The notes: generated by a model from the letters alone, not told the origin. A DNA stretch of 64,000 bases from Candidatus Argoarchaeum ethanivorans (GCA_004193545.1 RPGO01000024.1:155517-219516); one strand, 5' to 3'; shown: positions 1 through 8,849, counted from the first letter of the stretch. Numbers and translations: made by a program.

Positions 1-937
1 CTTCTATACGCATTGTTTCTACCCAATCTTTGGCAACATCGTAGTCAGGAGCTTTGTTAATGAGCGTGCTGTATGTGAAAACGTCAGGGTATAACCCTGC
101 GTCTTGGATCATCTTAAACACCTTAAGCGCGCTTAGATAGTCGGGAATGCTTGCCATAAGTCGATTCCAGTTTCGCAAGAATTCTTGGCGTTCCATTTCA
201 TCGATGCCCTGCTTTCGAACAGTATATCCCAGACATTCTGAAACACACAGACCAAATTTGTTGGCTTCTTCTACTTTTCCGATAGTTTTAAGAGTGTAGA
301 TAAAATATTCGGGAGCTTCCGGTTCTGCAGATACTTCTGGATTTAATTCCCCCAAAGAAAATACTTCAAAGTCCTCTTCCCACTTCTTGGGTTTAGTGTG
401 GTCTTTTTCAGTTATGGACTTAATATCAAAGTCTCGCAAAGCGATTTCACGGACAGTTCCGTTAATAACTACCTCGTTGGTATGAGACCAGCCACATGCT
501 CGTGTTGCCCTTCGAGCGCTGTCTCCCACCCAATCTTTGTGCCCGTTTGGCAGTTCAACACTCACATCTAACCCAGAACAGATGGCGAGACGAAGTTGAG
601 GTATTTTATTTATGGCAATTCCCGTTCTTTTGTTCATTTCCTCCTGAAATTTATTAGCCATGATGGTTGCAAGGCAGCACAAGGCTTTAAATTCCTTCGC
701 CTTTTCGGTCATAACCAGCCAGCCATCACCAGTGAACTTCACTAAAGCATCTTTCAACTCAAGATTTTCGAGATGAGGTCGGATTTGGTTGGCTAAGGAT
801 ATATTGAAGCGGTTCAGTTGAGGCGTAGTGAGTTTTAGCCCGGCGGCTGTCGAACCAATTAGGTCTATAGAGAGGCAGAGAACATAGGCTTCTATGTTCT
901 CTCCTGCAGAACCTTCCAACTGGTCATTGCGTTCCAT
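1..937 (-). CDS. Class III nucleotide cyclase domain fused to PPR-like repeat (partial, runs off left edge)
   Basis: Reading the minus strand from the ATG at 937 gives 312 codons without a stop to the window edge, so the C-terminus is missing. Residues about 15-165 look like a class III adenylate/guanylate cyclase homology domain: LSIDLIGST carries a first metal-type Asp (D25) and KFTGDGW a second (D71), followed by a WVGDSARRAT segment where such cyclases have their dimer-interface helix. After a Pro/Glu-rich linker (about 195-210) the chain becomes helical and ends in DVFTYSTLINKAPDYD and AKDWVETM, which reads like a pentatricopeptide (PPR) helix pair. Known: class III cyclases make cAMP or cGMP; PPR repeats usually bind RNA. 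Inferred: a signalling or RNA-linked enzyme. The product nucleotide cannot be told from sequence. Confidence 0.7.
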   Translation of the reverse strand, partial: MERNDQLEGSAGENIEAYVLCLSIDLIGSTAAGLKLTTPQLNRFNISLANQIRPHLENLELKDALVKFTGDGWLVMTEKAKEFKALCCLATIMANKFQEEMNKRTGIAINKIPQLRLAICSGLDVSVELPNGHKDWVGDSARRATRACGWSHTNEVVINGTVREIALRDFDIKSITEKDHTKPKKWEEDFEVFSLGELNPEVSAEPEAPEYFIYTLKTIGKVEEANKFGLCVSECLGYTVRKQGIDEMERQEFLRNWNRLMASIPDYLSALKVFKMIQDAGLYPDVFTYSTLINKAPDYDVAKDWVETMRIE

Positions 938-1161
938 TTGAAACTTCACTCCATTTTATTTATTCAATTGGGTGCAATTTCATATAACGTTTTGTAGACG
1001 TACGGAAGTTCCACGAATGGGAATTTTGGCGCAGTGCTGAAGACACGTAGCCAGATACGCTCTGTTATACGCTGTTTCACTTCACTCTTAATTAACCTTC
1101 TTTAACATATCTTCCTTTGGTTAATACAAGATTGATTTCATGAAGATACTTGACTTGAAAA

Positions 1162-1707
1162 TTATGCGAATAAAATTTTAGCACCCAATAAAATCACATT
1201 TAGTGAAGTAACCATCCAAAAAATCACCAAATAAATTTCCATGAATGAGAGCGTAATCTTATCACTTATTTTCTTACATATTTCTTTGTTATTATTTTGT
1301 TTTGGCTTTCCATATCCCAGTTCATACTGGTTAAAACCTTTTCTGTCTTTGAAAAAATCACTTATTTCCTTAGTTATTTCTTTATTAAATAAATCCTCAA
1401 TTTCCTTTAATCTTTTAATTCTGGGGATACTATAATATCGAAAAGTCCACATTAGTAATAACCAAGTGCTTAATAATAATTCCGTTATAAAAACTCCCAT
1501 TATAACTTGAAGTTTCGAAAAAACATAAAAGTCTCTGACTAAATACCCTTGCACACCGAAGAGGACAGGTATAAAAATACTGGTCACCACCCGTGAAAGT
1601 TTATGATTATCCCAGATACTTTCATGTAAATTTTTATAATTAAACTTTAAAAGCACCACATCTCTGTCTTTCATATTTATTTTGCTTGCCTTATCTTCTT
1701 TTTGCAT
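1162..1707 (-). CDS. Three-TM membrane protein of unknown function
   Basis: A 181-residue protein with hydrophobic stretches near residues 40-60 (SIFIPVLFGVQGYLV), 69-90 (IMGVFITELLLSTWLLLMW) and at the C-terminus (FMEIYLVIFWMVTSL). A charged cytosolic loop rich in Lys/Glu separates the second and third. A GTG lies six codons upstream, but the AGGGGG at the proper spacing before the ATG at 1707 favours this start. It lies upstream of the cyclase-PPR gene on the same strand, with a 225-base gap. I do not recognise a family. The low GC compared with its right-hand neighbours suggests accessory DNA. A role as a membrane effector of the adjacent cyclase is only a possibility. Confidence 0.55.
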   Translation of the reverse strand: MQKEDKASKINMKDRDVVLLKFNYKNLHESIWDNHKLSRVVTSIFIPVLFGVQGYLVRDFYVFSKLQVIMGVFITELLLSTWLLLMWTFRYYSIPRIKRLKEIEDLFNKEITKEISDFFKDRKGFNQYELGYGKPKQNNNKEICKKISDKITLSFMEIYLVIFWMVTSLNVILLGAKILFA

Positions 1708-1859
1708 ATAGATTTTCCCCCTCACACCTTATCCTTAAAATATATAGGCGAAATTGCGTATAACTTGGGTATGTCCAACATCAATGTCGTATGCCATCCA
1801 TTCTGGGGTTATATCTGAAATTTACTTTATATATACCTTATGTTAGCTGACTGTTAATC

Positions 1860-1970
1860 CTATTTTTCTTCAACATCCTTTTCAATATCCGAACTCTTCA
1901 TCATTAAATCTAACAGGCTTTTTATTTTACGCAAATCTTTATTGTTTATGTATGTATAATTTAAAGCCAC
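1860..1970 (-). CDS. Possible 36-residue ORF after the radical SAM gene
   Basis: A GTG-started frame just downstream of the radical SAM stop encodes a short, charged, helix-prone peptide (NNKDLRKIKSLLDLMMKSS, then an acidic tail ending in EEK). No clear ribosome binding site is seen. It may be a genuine small protein, a translational tail, or chance. Confidence 0.2.
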   Translation of the reverse strand: MALNYTYINNKDLRKIKSLLDLMMKSSDIEKDVEEK

Positions 1971-1978
1971 TGCCCCGC

Positions 1979-3646
1979 CTAAAGTCGAAGGATTGTTCTT
2001 ATCAGTGTTGTGAAGAATTTTGGTTTCAGTGTTAGAAGCAGATTCTTAGATGGATAGAGGTCTCCTTCCGGAACAGTTTCTCGTATTGTTATTGGTTTTG
2101 TGATTTTATCGCTTTCCTCTATTATTTCTTTGGCTACATTGATTAGCTGGATTGTTTGCTCTCCCTTCTCTTCATCCACGATCCCGTTTGCAATCTTCAG
2201 TTTTATTAATTTTTTTGATGCCTCGTAAGAAGATGCTGCTATTTCGTCCCTGTTCATCCATACAGTTTCATAGTTCAGTGCATTTTTCCAGTTCGTTGCA
2301 TTTTCTATTGCAAGCCTGTGACTTTCAAGATCGTTGAATCGCAGTTTGTATCCGAACTTGTCCGGATTTTTGAATACAATGCTTCCTGGGTCTACAAATG
2401 GTGCAAGTGGTGAGATGAAGCAGTCGAGGATTTTTTTTGACTCTGGTATTTTTTTGGTTATTGACTCGATGTATTTGTGCGTTTCAACTGCACTTGTGTA
2501 TGTTTGGAATGGCAGCCCTGTCATAAAGTACAGGTCAACTCGTTTGAAGTTTAGTTCTGCTACGTGTGAGATGAACTTTTCAAGTTCACTATTCTGGTAT
2601 GGTCTGCCGAATGCGTTTCTAACCTTTTCACTGTGGCTTTCCGGTGAGATGTGAAGAATTACCTCGTCTGATGCCTGCTCTAGTATCGTTAGTGTTTCCT
2701 TGTTTGGTGGTTTGAAGAATTCAAAGAAGATCGGGGCATCGAATTTGTTTTCTTTTAGCTCTTTTATTATTGCTGCCGCATGTTTGAGGTTGAACTGCAA
2801 ATCTCCTACCAAAAAGACTGGAATTTTCATGTACTGGTTGATTGATAGAATCTCTTCAGCAACCTTTTCAGCCGGTTTGAATGCGATGCCGGTTCTTTGA
2901 AATGAATTTTTAAAAGTATGACATGAGCCTCCACATGTGATGCAATTAAAATCACATCCTTTGTAAGCAAGAGACATGCCTATTGGATCCTGCATAAATT
3001 TAGCAAATGGAAGAAACGCCTTTGGTTTCATAGATTTTATCGCTTCTTTTGCAACAAAACTATAGTCGATGGAATAGCCCCCAATATCTTCCGGTACAAA
3101 GGTGATGCCATTTGTCTTAATTAACTCACCCTCTCGCCACGACAGGTTGGGAATATCCTCTATTACGCCCTGCCCCTCGATCAAGTACTCCAGGAGCTTT
3201 TTAAAAGGCTCTTCTGTCGTGTCACCTGAAAGTACATAGTCTACCTGTTTATAATTCCGTAGGATATCCTTCCAGAAAATGGTTGATGTAAATCCTCCAA
3301 AGACAACTGGTCTATCCCAGATTTTTTTGATAATTTTTGCAACTTCTACGGCACCCTGTACATGAACCATCCAGTGAAGGTCAATACCATAAACAGCAGC
3401 ATCAATTTTCCTGATTTCTTTTTCAACATCAAAGGAGCTATCCATCAGCATTTGGGTTGCAATATTCAGGATTCTAACCTTGTACCCCTTTTTTCCAAGG
3501 TATGTGAGAAGAGTGAGAAAACCGACCGGGTACAACTCAAAAACAGGTGTTGAAGGGATCAGATCACTGATAGGGCCGTGGTGCACATCCTTTTCTCTAA
3601 AATCGTATAAACTTGGTGCATGAATTAAAACAAGGTCAGCTTTCAA
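1979..3646 (-). CDS. B12-binding/radical SAM protein (Ta0216-like family)
   Basis: A 555-residue protein with an N-terminal cobalamin-binding Rossmann-type domain (about 1-150) and a radical SAM domain beginning at the CxxxCxxC cluster C231-C235-C238 (GCDFNCITCGGSCH). The start is ATG. The order B12-binding then rSAM, and the segment GIDLHWMVHVQGA, match the archaeal TIGR04190-type proteins as I know them. The classical base-off DxHxxG histidine motif is not evident. The reaction is unknown; methyl transfer or a carbon-skeleton change are the usual roles of B12-rSAM enzymes. It overlaps the 3-prime end of the ArsA-like ATPase gene by four bases (ATGA), so the two are almost certainly co-translated. 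Confidence 0.85.
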   Translation of the reverse strand: MKADLVLIHAPSLYDFREKDVHHGPISDLIPSTPVFELYPVGFLTLLTYLGKKGYKVRILNIATQMLMDSSFDVEKEIRKIDAAVYGIDLHWMVHVQGAVEVAKIIKKIWDRPVVFGGFTSTIFWKDILRNYKQVDYVLSGDTTEEPFKKLLEYLIEGQGVIEDIPNLSWREGELIKTNGITFVPEDIGGYSIDYSFVAKEAIKSMKPKAFLPFAKFMQDPIGMSLAYKGCDFNCITCGGSCHTFKNSFQRTGIAFKPAEKVAEEILSINQYMKIPVFLVGDLQFNLKHAAAIIKELKENKFDAPIFFEFFKPPNKETLTILEQASDEVILHISPESHSEKVRNAFGRPYQNSELEKFISHVAELNFKRVDLYFMTGLPFQTYTSAVETHKYIESITKKIPESKKILDCFISPLAPFVDPGSIVFKNPDKFGYKLRFNDLESHRLAIENATNWKNALNYETVWMNRDEIAASSYEASKKLIKLKIANGIVDEEKGEQTIQLINVAKEIIEESDKITKPITIRETVPEGDLYPSKNLLLTLKPKFFTTLIRTILRL

Positions 3647-4578
3647 GATTTCACCAGCGAATTCAGATCAATCAAATCAATCACATTCTCTGAAAATGCG
3701 ATTAAATTGTCAACTCCTTTAATCTCATAAGGAAGTACCGGAACACTCTGTACCTTATATATATTTCCAAGTTCTGTTTGTATCAACTCCGTATAGTGAT
3801 TATGGAGTTCGGATTTCTTATCCCATACATCGCCCTGGCACAAATTCTTCTCTGCTACCTGATTGATCAGTATGCCGCCGATTTTCACGTTAAAATCAGT
3901 TAATTCTCTGACGATGCGTTTTGTCTGAGCATAACCAAGCCATTCAGGAATCGTAACAATATACGCCTTCACAATACCAGAAGACATGAAACCAAGAACA
4001 TCCAGAGCCAGTATCCTCCACTCATTAATAATATCAAGCGGGTTTCTTCCTTTTTTGCGTTTGATCTTATCAAGCACGCTTTTAACTGAAAAATAAAGCT
4101 TACCAGCTTCGCCAAGATGCTCATAAAACTGTTCCTCAAGTTTTAAAAGCTTGAGAGTACCACCAGCAGGCGCTGTATCCCACACGATAAAATCGTAATT
4201 ATCTGCAAGATGCTGGTCAAGTAGATACGTTAAAACAAACTGGTCACCGATTCCTGGTGCACCAGCAATATAATCAAGGATAGATTCATCAACCGGGAAA
4301 AACGAAGAGAGAACTTCATACACCTCATCGCCGTACTTTTCTTTCCACATATCAAGAACGATCTCCTCATCAAGCTCGATAACATCCAGAAGATCAAGAC
4401 CAGGCACTTTATTGATTCCAGCATGCGTGAACCCGAGGCCAAATATATCAAACAGGGATGGCGATGGATCGCTTGAAATCAGGAGAGTCTTCTTGTTCGT
4501 TGCTGCCAGATGCACAGCAACCGAAGCTGCACACGTGGTCTTACCAACACCACCCTTGCCCCAGAATGATAAAATCAT
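3643..4578 (-). CDS. ArsA/GET3-type ATPase
   Basis: A 311-residue P-loop ATPase of the SIMIBI/ArsA class. The deviant Walker A GKGGVGKTT lies at residues 7-15 and is followed by LLISSDPSPSLFDIFG, a typical ArsA switch I region. VWDTAPAGGTLKLL fits the switch II/DTAP motif. Family members energise anion export, deliver tail-anchored proteins, or assist metallocofactor handling. The direct four-base overlap with the B12/radical SAM gene suggests an energy-dependent accessory of that enzyme, such as cofactor loading, rather than arsenic export; no arsenite channel gene is near. This pairing is inference from context. Confidence 0.85.
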   Translation of the reverse strand: MILSFWGKGGVGKTTCAASVAVHLAATNKKTLLISSDPSPSLFDIFGLGFTHAGINKVPGLDLLDVIELDEEIVLDMWKEKYGDEVYEVLSSFFPVDESILDYIAGAPGIGDQFVLTYLLDQHLADNYDFIVWDTAPAGGTLKLLKLEEQFYEHLGEAGKLYFSVKSVLDKIKRKKGRNPLDIINEWRILALDVLGFMSSGIVKAYIVTIPEWLGYAQTKRIVRELTDFNVKIGGILINQVAEKNLCQGDVWDKKSELHNHYTELIQTELGNIYKVQSVPVLPYEIKGVDNLIAFSENVIDLIDLNSLVKS

Positions 4579-4652
4579 TGGTGGATGTGCCTCCGGACGG
4601 TGATAGTTATTTTAATCGGTGGTGTGATGATTTTTTTCATGGTCAACTCCTA

Positions 4653-5816
4653 TCAGGGACGTATTATTCTTTTATGCAATTCTTTTGTGCTTTTTGGCAG
4701 TAGTATGTGGTTTCTGTAGCAGAAGTTTTCAAGTATGGTGTAGAAAATAGAATGCTCAATGTTTCGAATGAGAGCAGCCTTGTGAGCCTGGATCAACAGG
4801 TCCGGATAGCCCCCCCTGATGATACTTTCCGCTCTAAGGATGTCTGCAATAGTTTCAGTCAATCCCTGTTCGTGAGCCCATCGTGGATATTCTACACGCC
4901 CAACCCTATTTGAAAGATTGATGTAGAAAAAAGCTATCTGATCGTTGAATTGTCCGTATCTGTCAAGTATTGATTTGGTTTGTGCATTTTCACTGGTTGC
5001 ACGTCTGTCATCTCTATCGCACAGGAAAGCACTTGTGCGATCTCCCCAGTTTGGCATATACGGCTGAATAAGATAGGTATCCTGGAGTTTGGTTTTTTTG
5101 AGGTTGTATAACTTTTGAAGCATCTGTGTTAGATCGTGTGGGTGCGAATTATCAGTATAGGCTATGAGTGTATTTCCTGTATTCGTTGATGTTTGCAGCA
5201 GTTTTTTGATTGCTTCAAGATAAATATCCCTGATATTTTTGTTAAGAGAATTGATGTGTGATAAAATGAGCGAACCATCGAGCAACACGAAGATCTGATC
5301 GTGTGCATGCAGCAGCTCTTGCATTTGCTCACACTCGGCTTTAAACCTGCGTGCATCAACAAATTCATCGCTGTATTCGTAGACGTGTGCTGCTTCGAAT
5401 TCTTCTGGTGTGATTATTAATGCGTTTGTTTTCTGTTTGAAGCTTTTAGCATTTGTGTGTTTGTTGTAGATACTTGCTGTTTGAATCACTGCAACCGGGA
5501 GATTGTAGGTTTTGTCAGGATATATCTGGCTTCCATCCACTGCACCAACAGTAGTACTACTCAGGGTGTGATCCATCCAGTCCTGAGCATCAGCATGGTT
5601 CTTCCATTGTTGAACAAAGGGTTTGATGAACCCGCCTTCAAGTATGCGAGCTCCGCTATAGCGCGGAAGCCTCTTGTTGGCATCAAACAGCTCTATTGTT
5701 AGCTTTTCAAGTGCCTGCTGGTATTCCTTGCTCGACTCACTCCGCTCTCTTACATAGCCTCTAACAGCTTCAATTTTTTGCTCAAGTTCTTCTCCAACAT
5801 CTTTTATGTTCAGCAT
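4653..5816 (-). CDS. nurA: NurA-domain nuclease
   Basis: A 387-residue protein with the two acidic signatures of NurA nucleases: VGAVDGSQIYP near residue 91 and FVLLDGSLILSHI near 179. NurA is a 5-prime to 3-prime DNA end-resecting nuclease that normally works with the HerA helicase. No herA gene is visible in the window, which is unusual because the two are often neighbours. It precedes the ArsA-like gene on the same strand with a 74-base gap. The N-terminus is coiled-coil-like. The 275 bases upstream to 6091 contain no gene that I can see. Confidence 0.75.
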   Translation of the reverse strand: MLNIKDVGEELEQKIEAVRGYVRERSESSKEYQQALEKLTIELFDANKRLPRYSGARILEGGFIKPFVQQWKNHADAQDWMDHTLSSTTVGAVDGSQIYPDKTYNLPVAVIQTASIYNKHTNAKSFKQKTNALIITPEEFEAAHVYEYSDEFVDARRFKAECEQMQELLHAHDQIFVLLDGSLILSHINSLNKNIRDIYLEAIKKLLQTSTNTGNTLIAYTDNSHPHDLTQMLQKLYNLKKTKLQDTYLIQPYMPNWGDRTSAFLCDRDDRRATSENAQTKSILDRYGQFNDQIAFFYINLSNRVGRVEYPRWAHEQGLTETIADILRAESIIRGGYPDLLIQAHKAALIRNIEHSIFYTILENFCYRNHILLPKSTKELHKRIIRP

Positions 5817-6091
5817 TTACAATTCTCTGAACACCTTTTATTCCATATAAACCCGCCTTAAAATATCTCAAATTCATCAGAGAAAATATCATAGACCTGA
5901 TAGTATCAGGTGACACAAGCTCACAGTACTAATCCCCTATCTGTTTTTGTAATTCACACACCAATCCTGCGATTATTCATTCAATCGGCACAAAAGTTCA
6001 TAGTTATGCATGTAGAGCAGTATAAATCCCTTTCCTAAGTCAACAGCACATTCATAACATATGCGCAATCAATTGATTTGAGGATTTAAAA

Positions 6092-7486
6092 TTAGGCTTT
6101 ATATGCGATAGCTATGTTTTGAACAGTGATAGAAAATAGCCTTTTTTCATTAACAAATTTATCTTTTTGGTCTTTGATAATCTTTTGCAATTTTTTTGCT
6201 AATTTTATATCTGCACTTGTTGCATTAGGGCCATTAGCCAAACGATTAGCATAATTAGATCGAAAAGAATAAGTGTCTATATAATAATTTAGTCGCTCTT
6301 CCGCACCCATATTAACTGTTGTATCAATTTTGAAATCCATTTCAACATTCGTTGGCTCTGGCTCCAAGCTCATCACATGTGTATAGATTTTTCTTCCATA
6401 TTGTCTATCAGAACTCCCTTTAATCTGGTTCGTCGATTGAAGTAAGAAATCAAGATCATCATCTTGGGGATAATTTAATTTCATTCCATCATCGCTACCT
6501 CTAACAATTAAACATCCATTGGGATTCAAGAACGACCAAAGCCTATGCATTGTGCCTTCAGGATTCTCTAAATGATGAAGAACAAGAGTACAAAATATCA
6601 AATCATAGCCTTCTGGATGATACCTCACATCTTCTATATTCGCAACAGAAAATTTAAATTTTTCGCTATCGTAATCTCTATTAGCCTCTTCAATTGCATT
6701 TTTAGAGATATCAATACCCTCCACCTGAACATTATCCACTTTCGAGAATCGTGTATAAGTTATATATCCATCAGCACAGCCCACATCTAATATCTTAATA
6801 GTCTTCATTGGATTTGATCTTCTAATATATGAAATAGCTTTTTCTATACTTTTTACGTCTAAATCATACAATAGGTCAGCTTGTACACGAAGTCGATTTT
6901 TATCAATTTCGTATACATAACTTGATACCGTCTGCTTATTTTTTTTGGAAAAACTTTCCCCACCATTAATACCAAATTGTCCCAATTTAAAAGTAATTTT
7001 ACTAATGTCCTGAATAAGCTTCAATTTAAACTCTGACGCATCTTTGTATGTCGATATAACACCTGATCTTTCACATCTTCTTTGGAATTTGCGAAGTTTA
7101 TTAAGTTGGCTTATGTCTACTTGATCAAGTGGTGCTTCTCTCTTTGAAAAGTAAATCATAGCAGGTTTTTGAGATTCTATGAACTGTTCGATTTCTTCAA
7201 TAGTGCCTGATTCAAAAGCACCTGTAGATGTACCAATCTTGGTCCAAAACATTCCAATCAAAATATCTGCATCACTGACAATTTGTTTATTGATGATAGA
7301 TTGTGGTCTATCACCAAGTTCAGGGTGTACATGTGTTTCCCAGAGCACTGGTTCAAGCATAATTGACATATCGATGGAATGTGAAGCATTCCACTCATAA
7401 ATAATGTTGCGAGCAACTTCGCGTTCCTCAAAAACATCTGATGGTGAGGCAATGAGCACCCTATGTATCGTTCCATCTCTTGGCAT
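6092..7486 (-). CDS. DUF4062 domain fused to SAM-dependent methyltransferase
   Basis: A 464-residue two-domain protein. Residues 9-190 match the DUF4062/TIR-like fold: RVLIASPSDVFEEREVARN at the start, then SDADILIGMFWTKIGT and SGTIEEIEQF. Residues about 225-460 are a class I SAM methyltransferase with motif I KILDVGCADGYITY, an acidic motif II end (VEGIDIS) and FCTLVLHHLENPEGT. DUF4062 domains are commonly N-terminal sensors or effectors in NTPase-containing defence and signalling proteins; fusion to a small-molecule-type methyltransferase is uncommon to my knowledge. It lies as a single gene between nurA and an IS200-like transposase remnant. The substrate is unknown, and a defence role is inferred. 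Confidence 0.8.
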   Translation of the reverse strand: MPRDGTIHRVLIASPSDVFEEREVARNIIYEWNASHSIDMSIMLEPVLWETHVHPELGDRPQSIINKQIVSDADILIGMFWTKIGTSTGAFESGTIEEIEQFIESQKPAMIYFSKREAPLDQVDISQLNKLRKFQRRCERSGVISTYKDASEFKLKLIQDISKITFKLGQFGINGGESFSKKNKQTVSSYVYEIDKNRLRVQADLLYDLDVKSIEKAISYIRRSNPMKTIKILDVGCADGYITYTRFSKVDNVQVEGIDISKNAIEEANRDYDSEKFKFSVANIEDVRYHPEGYDLIFCTLVLHHLENPEGTMHRLWSFLNPNGCLIVRGSDDGMKLNYPQDDDLDFLLQSTNQIKGSSDRQYGRKIYTHVMSLEPEPTNVEMDFKIDTTVNMGAEERLNYYIDTYSFRSNYANRLANGPNATSADIKLAKKLQKIIKDQKDKFVNEKRLFSITVQNIAIAYKA

Positions 7487-7572
7487 AATATTAAATTTAC
7501 CTTTTCACCTAAATATGATTTTGTCACGATACCCCGTACTTACAGGTACCAGGCTTGCTACTGTTTTTGCGG

Positions 7573-8013
7573 TTATAAATCTTTTCCTTCTTTTTGTGAA
7601 TTGCCCTGAGTTGAGACATACTTTTCCACAACTTCCCACCCATGACCCACTGAACCATGAAAACAACCCGGTGCTCATAAATGGTTTGGACACCATTCTC
7701 TCAAATGTGAGATGTGTTGCCTCAGTATCCTGCTTGTCCTACCTTTTATCTTCTTTGCGATAAAACTTACTGAATACTTTGGCGGATACTTTATGAACAG
7801 ATGAATATGATCGATGTTGATTGCCATATCAATGATCTCTATGTCCATCTCCTTGCAGGTCTTCCTTATAAGACCTTCGCAAACCATGGCAACATCGTCA
7901 GATAATATTTTACCGCGATATTTTGGAGTTGTCACTGTATGGTCTGTCAAGAGCGATACTGTGCGTCTGTTATGTTGAAGCTCGTTTCCCCACGTCGTAT
8001 TCTTGAATTGCAC
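7573..8013 (-). pseudogene. tnpA: IS200/IS605 TnpA (Y1 transposase) with internal stop
   Basis: A HUH single-strand transposase reading from the ATG at 8013. H69-I-H71 (NIDHIHLF) is the metal-binding HUH. After residue 112 a TGA (7675-7677) replaces the conserved Trp codon, yet the same frame continues with APGCFHGSVGH and VEKYVSTQG before TAA at 7573. The catalytic Tyr is residue 132, beyond the stop. The full frame would encode 146 residues. The copy is therefore recently inactivated, unless the TGA is a sequencing error. Confidence 0.8.
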
Positions 8014-8017
8014 TGCA

Positions 8018-8275
8018 TCAACACTGTATAAACTTGTTGATCGGTGAATAATCAGTGATAAAATGTTTAATTTTGTTTGAATATTCTACAGCTTGAAGCA
8101 AGGCATGTGATCTGCCACCTATGAACAGCACTGCCCCTGTATCCAGGACGTATCTACTGAAGAGGTGGCTAATGGAATCAGATACATAGGTTACAACTAC
8201 CCGGCTGCAACCAGACACAAGTCCTGACGAGATAACTATTATTACTATGTTTGCTGCACTTGATTGCTGACGCAA
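8018..8275 (-). CDS. Doubtful small ORF, possible PIN-domain remnant
   Basis: An 85-codon minus-strand frame directly upstream of the TnpA gene. The stretch RYVLDTGAVLFIGG resembles the first beta strand of PIN-domain nucleases, but nothing after it supports a full domain. Its first codons lie inside the palindrome at 8259-8280. It could be a fragment of a gene broken by the transposon, or chance. Confidence 0.25.
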   Translation of the reverse strand: MRQQSSAANIVIIVISSGLVSGCSRVVVTYVSDSISHLFSRYVLDTGAVLFIGGRSHALLQAVEYSNKIKHFITDYSPINKFIQC

Positions 8276-8317
8276 TCAAGAGTTACTGGTAATTTTCTGC
8301 ACAACGAAGTTGTGCAG
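8259..8317. repeat. Paired palindromes, unit 1 of dispersed family
   Basis: A first palindrome at 8259-8280 has arms CTTGATTGC/GCAATCAAG around TGAC. A second at 8297-8317 has arms CTGCACAAC/GTTGTGCAG around GAA. The spacer reads AGTTACTGGTAATTTT. This is the standard two-hairpin arrangement seen throughout the window. Confidence 0.9.
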
Positions 8318-8350
8318 TTGTCAGTTTATTTCTTCAATGCAGGGTAAGCC

Positions 8351-8385
8351 AAGCCTCCGCCTCTCCGCGGCGAAACGAAAGGCTT
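8351..8385. repeat. Imperfect hairpin, possible IS200/IS605 end
   Basis: AAGCCT (8351-8356) pairs with AGGCTT (8380-8385), and CGCC pairs with GGCG inside. IS200/IS605 elements carry such subterminal hairpins, and the TnpA remnant is 340 bases away, so this may be an element end. Apart from this, 8318-8561 holds no convincing gene. Confidence 0.35.
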
Positions 8386-8561
8386 AAGTAGAATGTTAAC
8401 AGCGTTAATATCGAAGAATAATAACTGTGAGCCTTCGGGTAGCAGTAACTGGAGCATGGCGGTCCCGTTGTGGATTCCAGTGAATCTGCATAAGATTCTT
8501 CGCAATTCATTGCAGAGAGTTGCGTCAAACAGACTAATCTGAATAAATTAATGAATAAAAA

Positions 8562-8849
8562 GTGATAGAGATGGATATACTTTTGAAAGTGTTCCTGGCG
8601 GTAGGACTATTAATTGCGTTCACGATACTATTGTGTACATACAGAGCTGTAGTTGGCCCAGGAATATTCAATCGGGTTATTGCAGTAAATGTAATAGGAA
8701 CAAAAACAATCGTTCTTCTAGTTCTCATAGGTTATTATTTTGAGAGACCAATGTTCTTTGATATTGCACTTTTGTATGCTATGCTAAACTTCATCGCTAC
8801 TTTAATTTTTGCAAAATATGTACAGAAGGGTGACTTATGCTCGAGATAA
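8562..8849 (+). CDS. mnhF: Mrp/Mnh antiporter subunit F
   Basis: A 95-residue protein with three membrane helices, the size and pattern of MnhF/MrpF; RAVVGPGIFNRVIAVNVIG is its conserved core. The first in-frame start is GTG at 8562, but ATG at 8571 is equally possible. The gene opens a tightly packed operon of Na+/H+ antiporter small subunits and overlaps mnhG by 13 bases. Confidence 0.85.
   Translation: MIEMDILLKVFLAVGLLIAFTILLCTYRAVVGPGIFNRVIAVNVIGTKTIVLLVLIGYYFERPMFFDIALLYAMLNFIATLIFAKYVQKGDLCSR

Noticed and set aside
4579..4652. Separate short gene between the ArsA-like ATPase and nurA
   Set aside because: The gap is only 74 bases and has no open frame with a ribosome site.
7675..7677. 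TGA in TnpA read as selenocysteine or Trp
   Set aside because: No SECIS-like structure is evident, the residue is Trp in the family, and other genes in the window use TGA as a normal stop, so recoding is unlikely.
8334..8528. Minus-strand 64-codon frame as a TnpB remnant
   Set aside because: The sequence did not show the RuvC or zinc-finger motifs of TnpB; only the hairpin beneath it is supportable.
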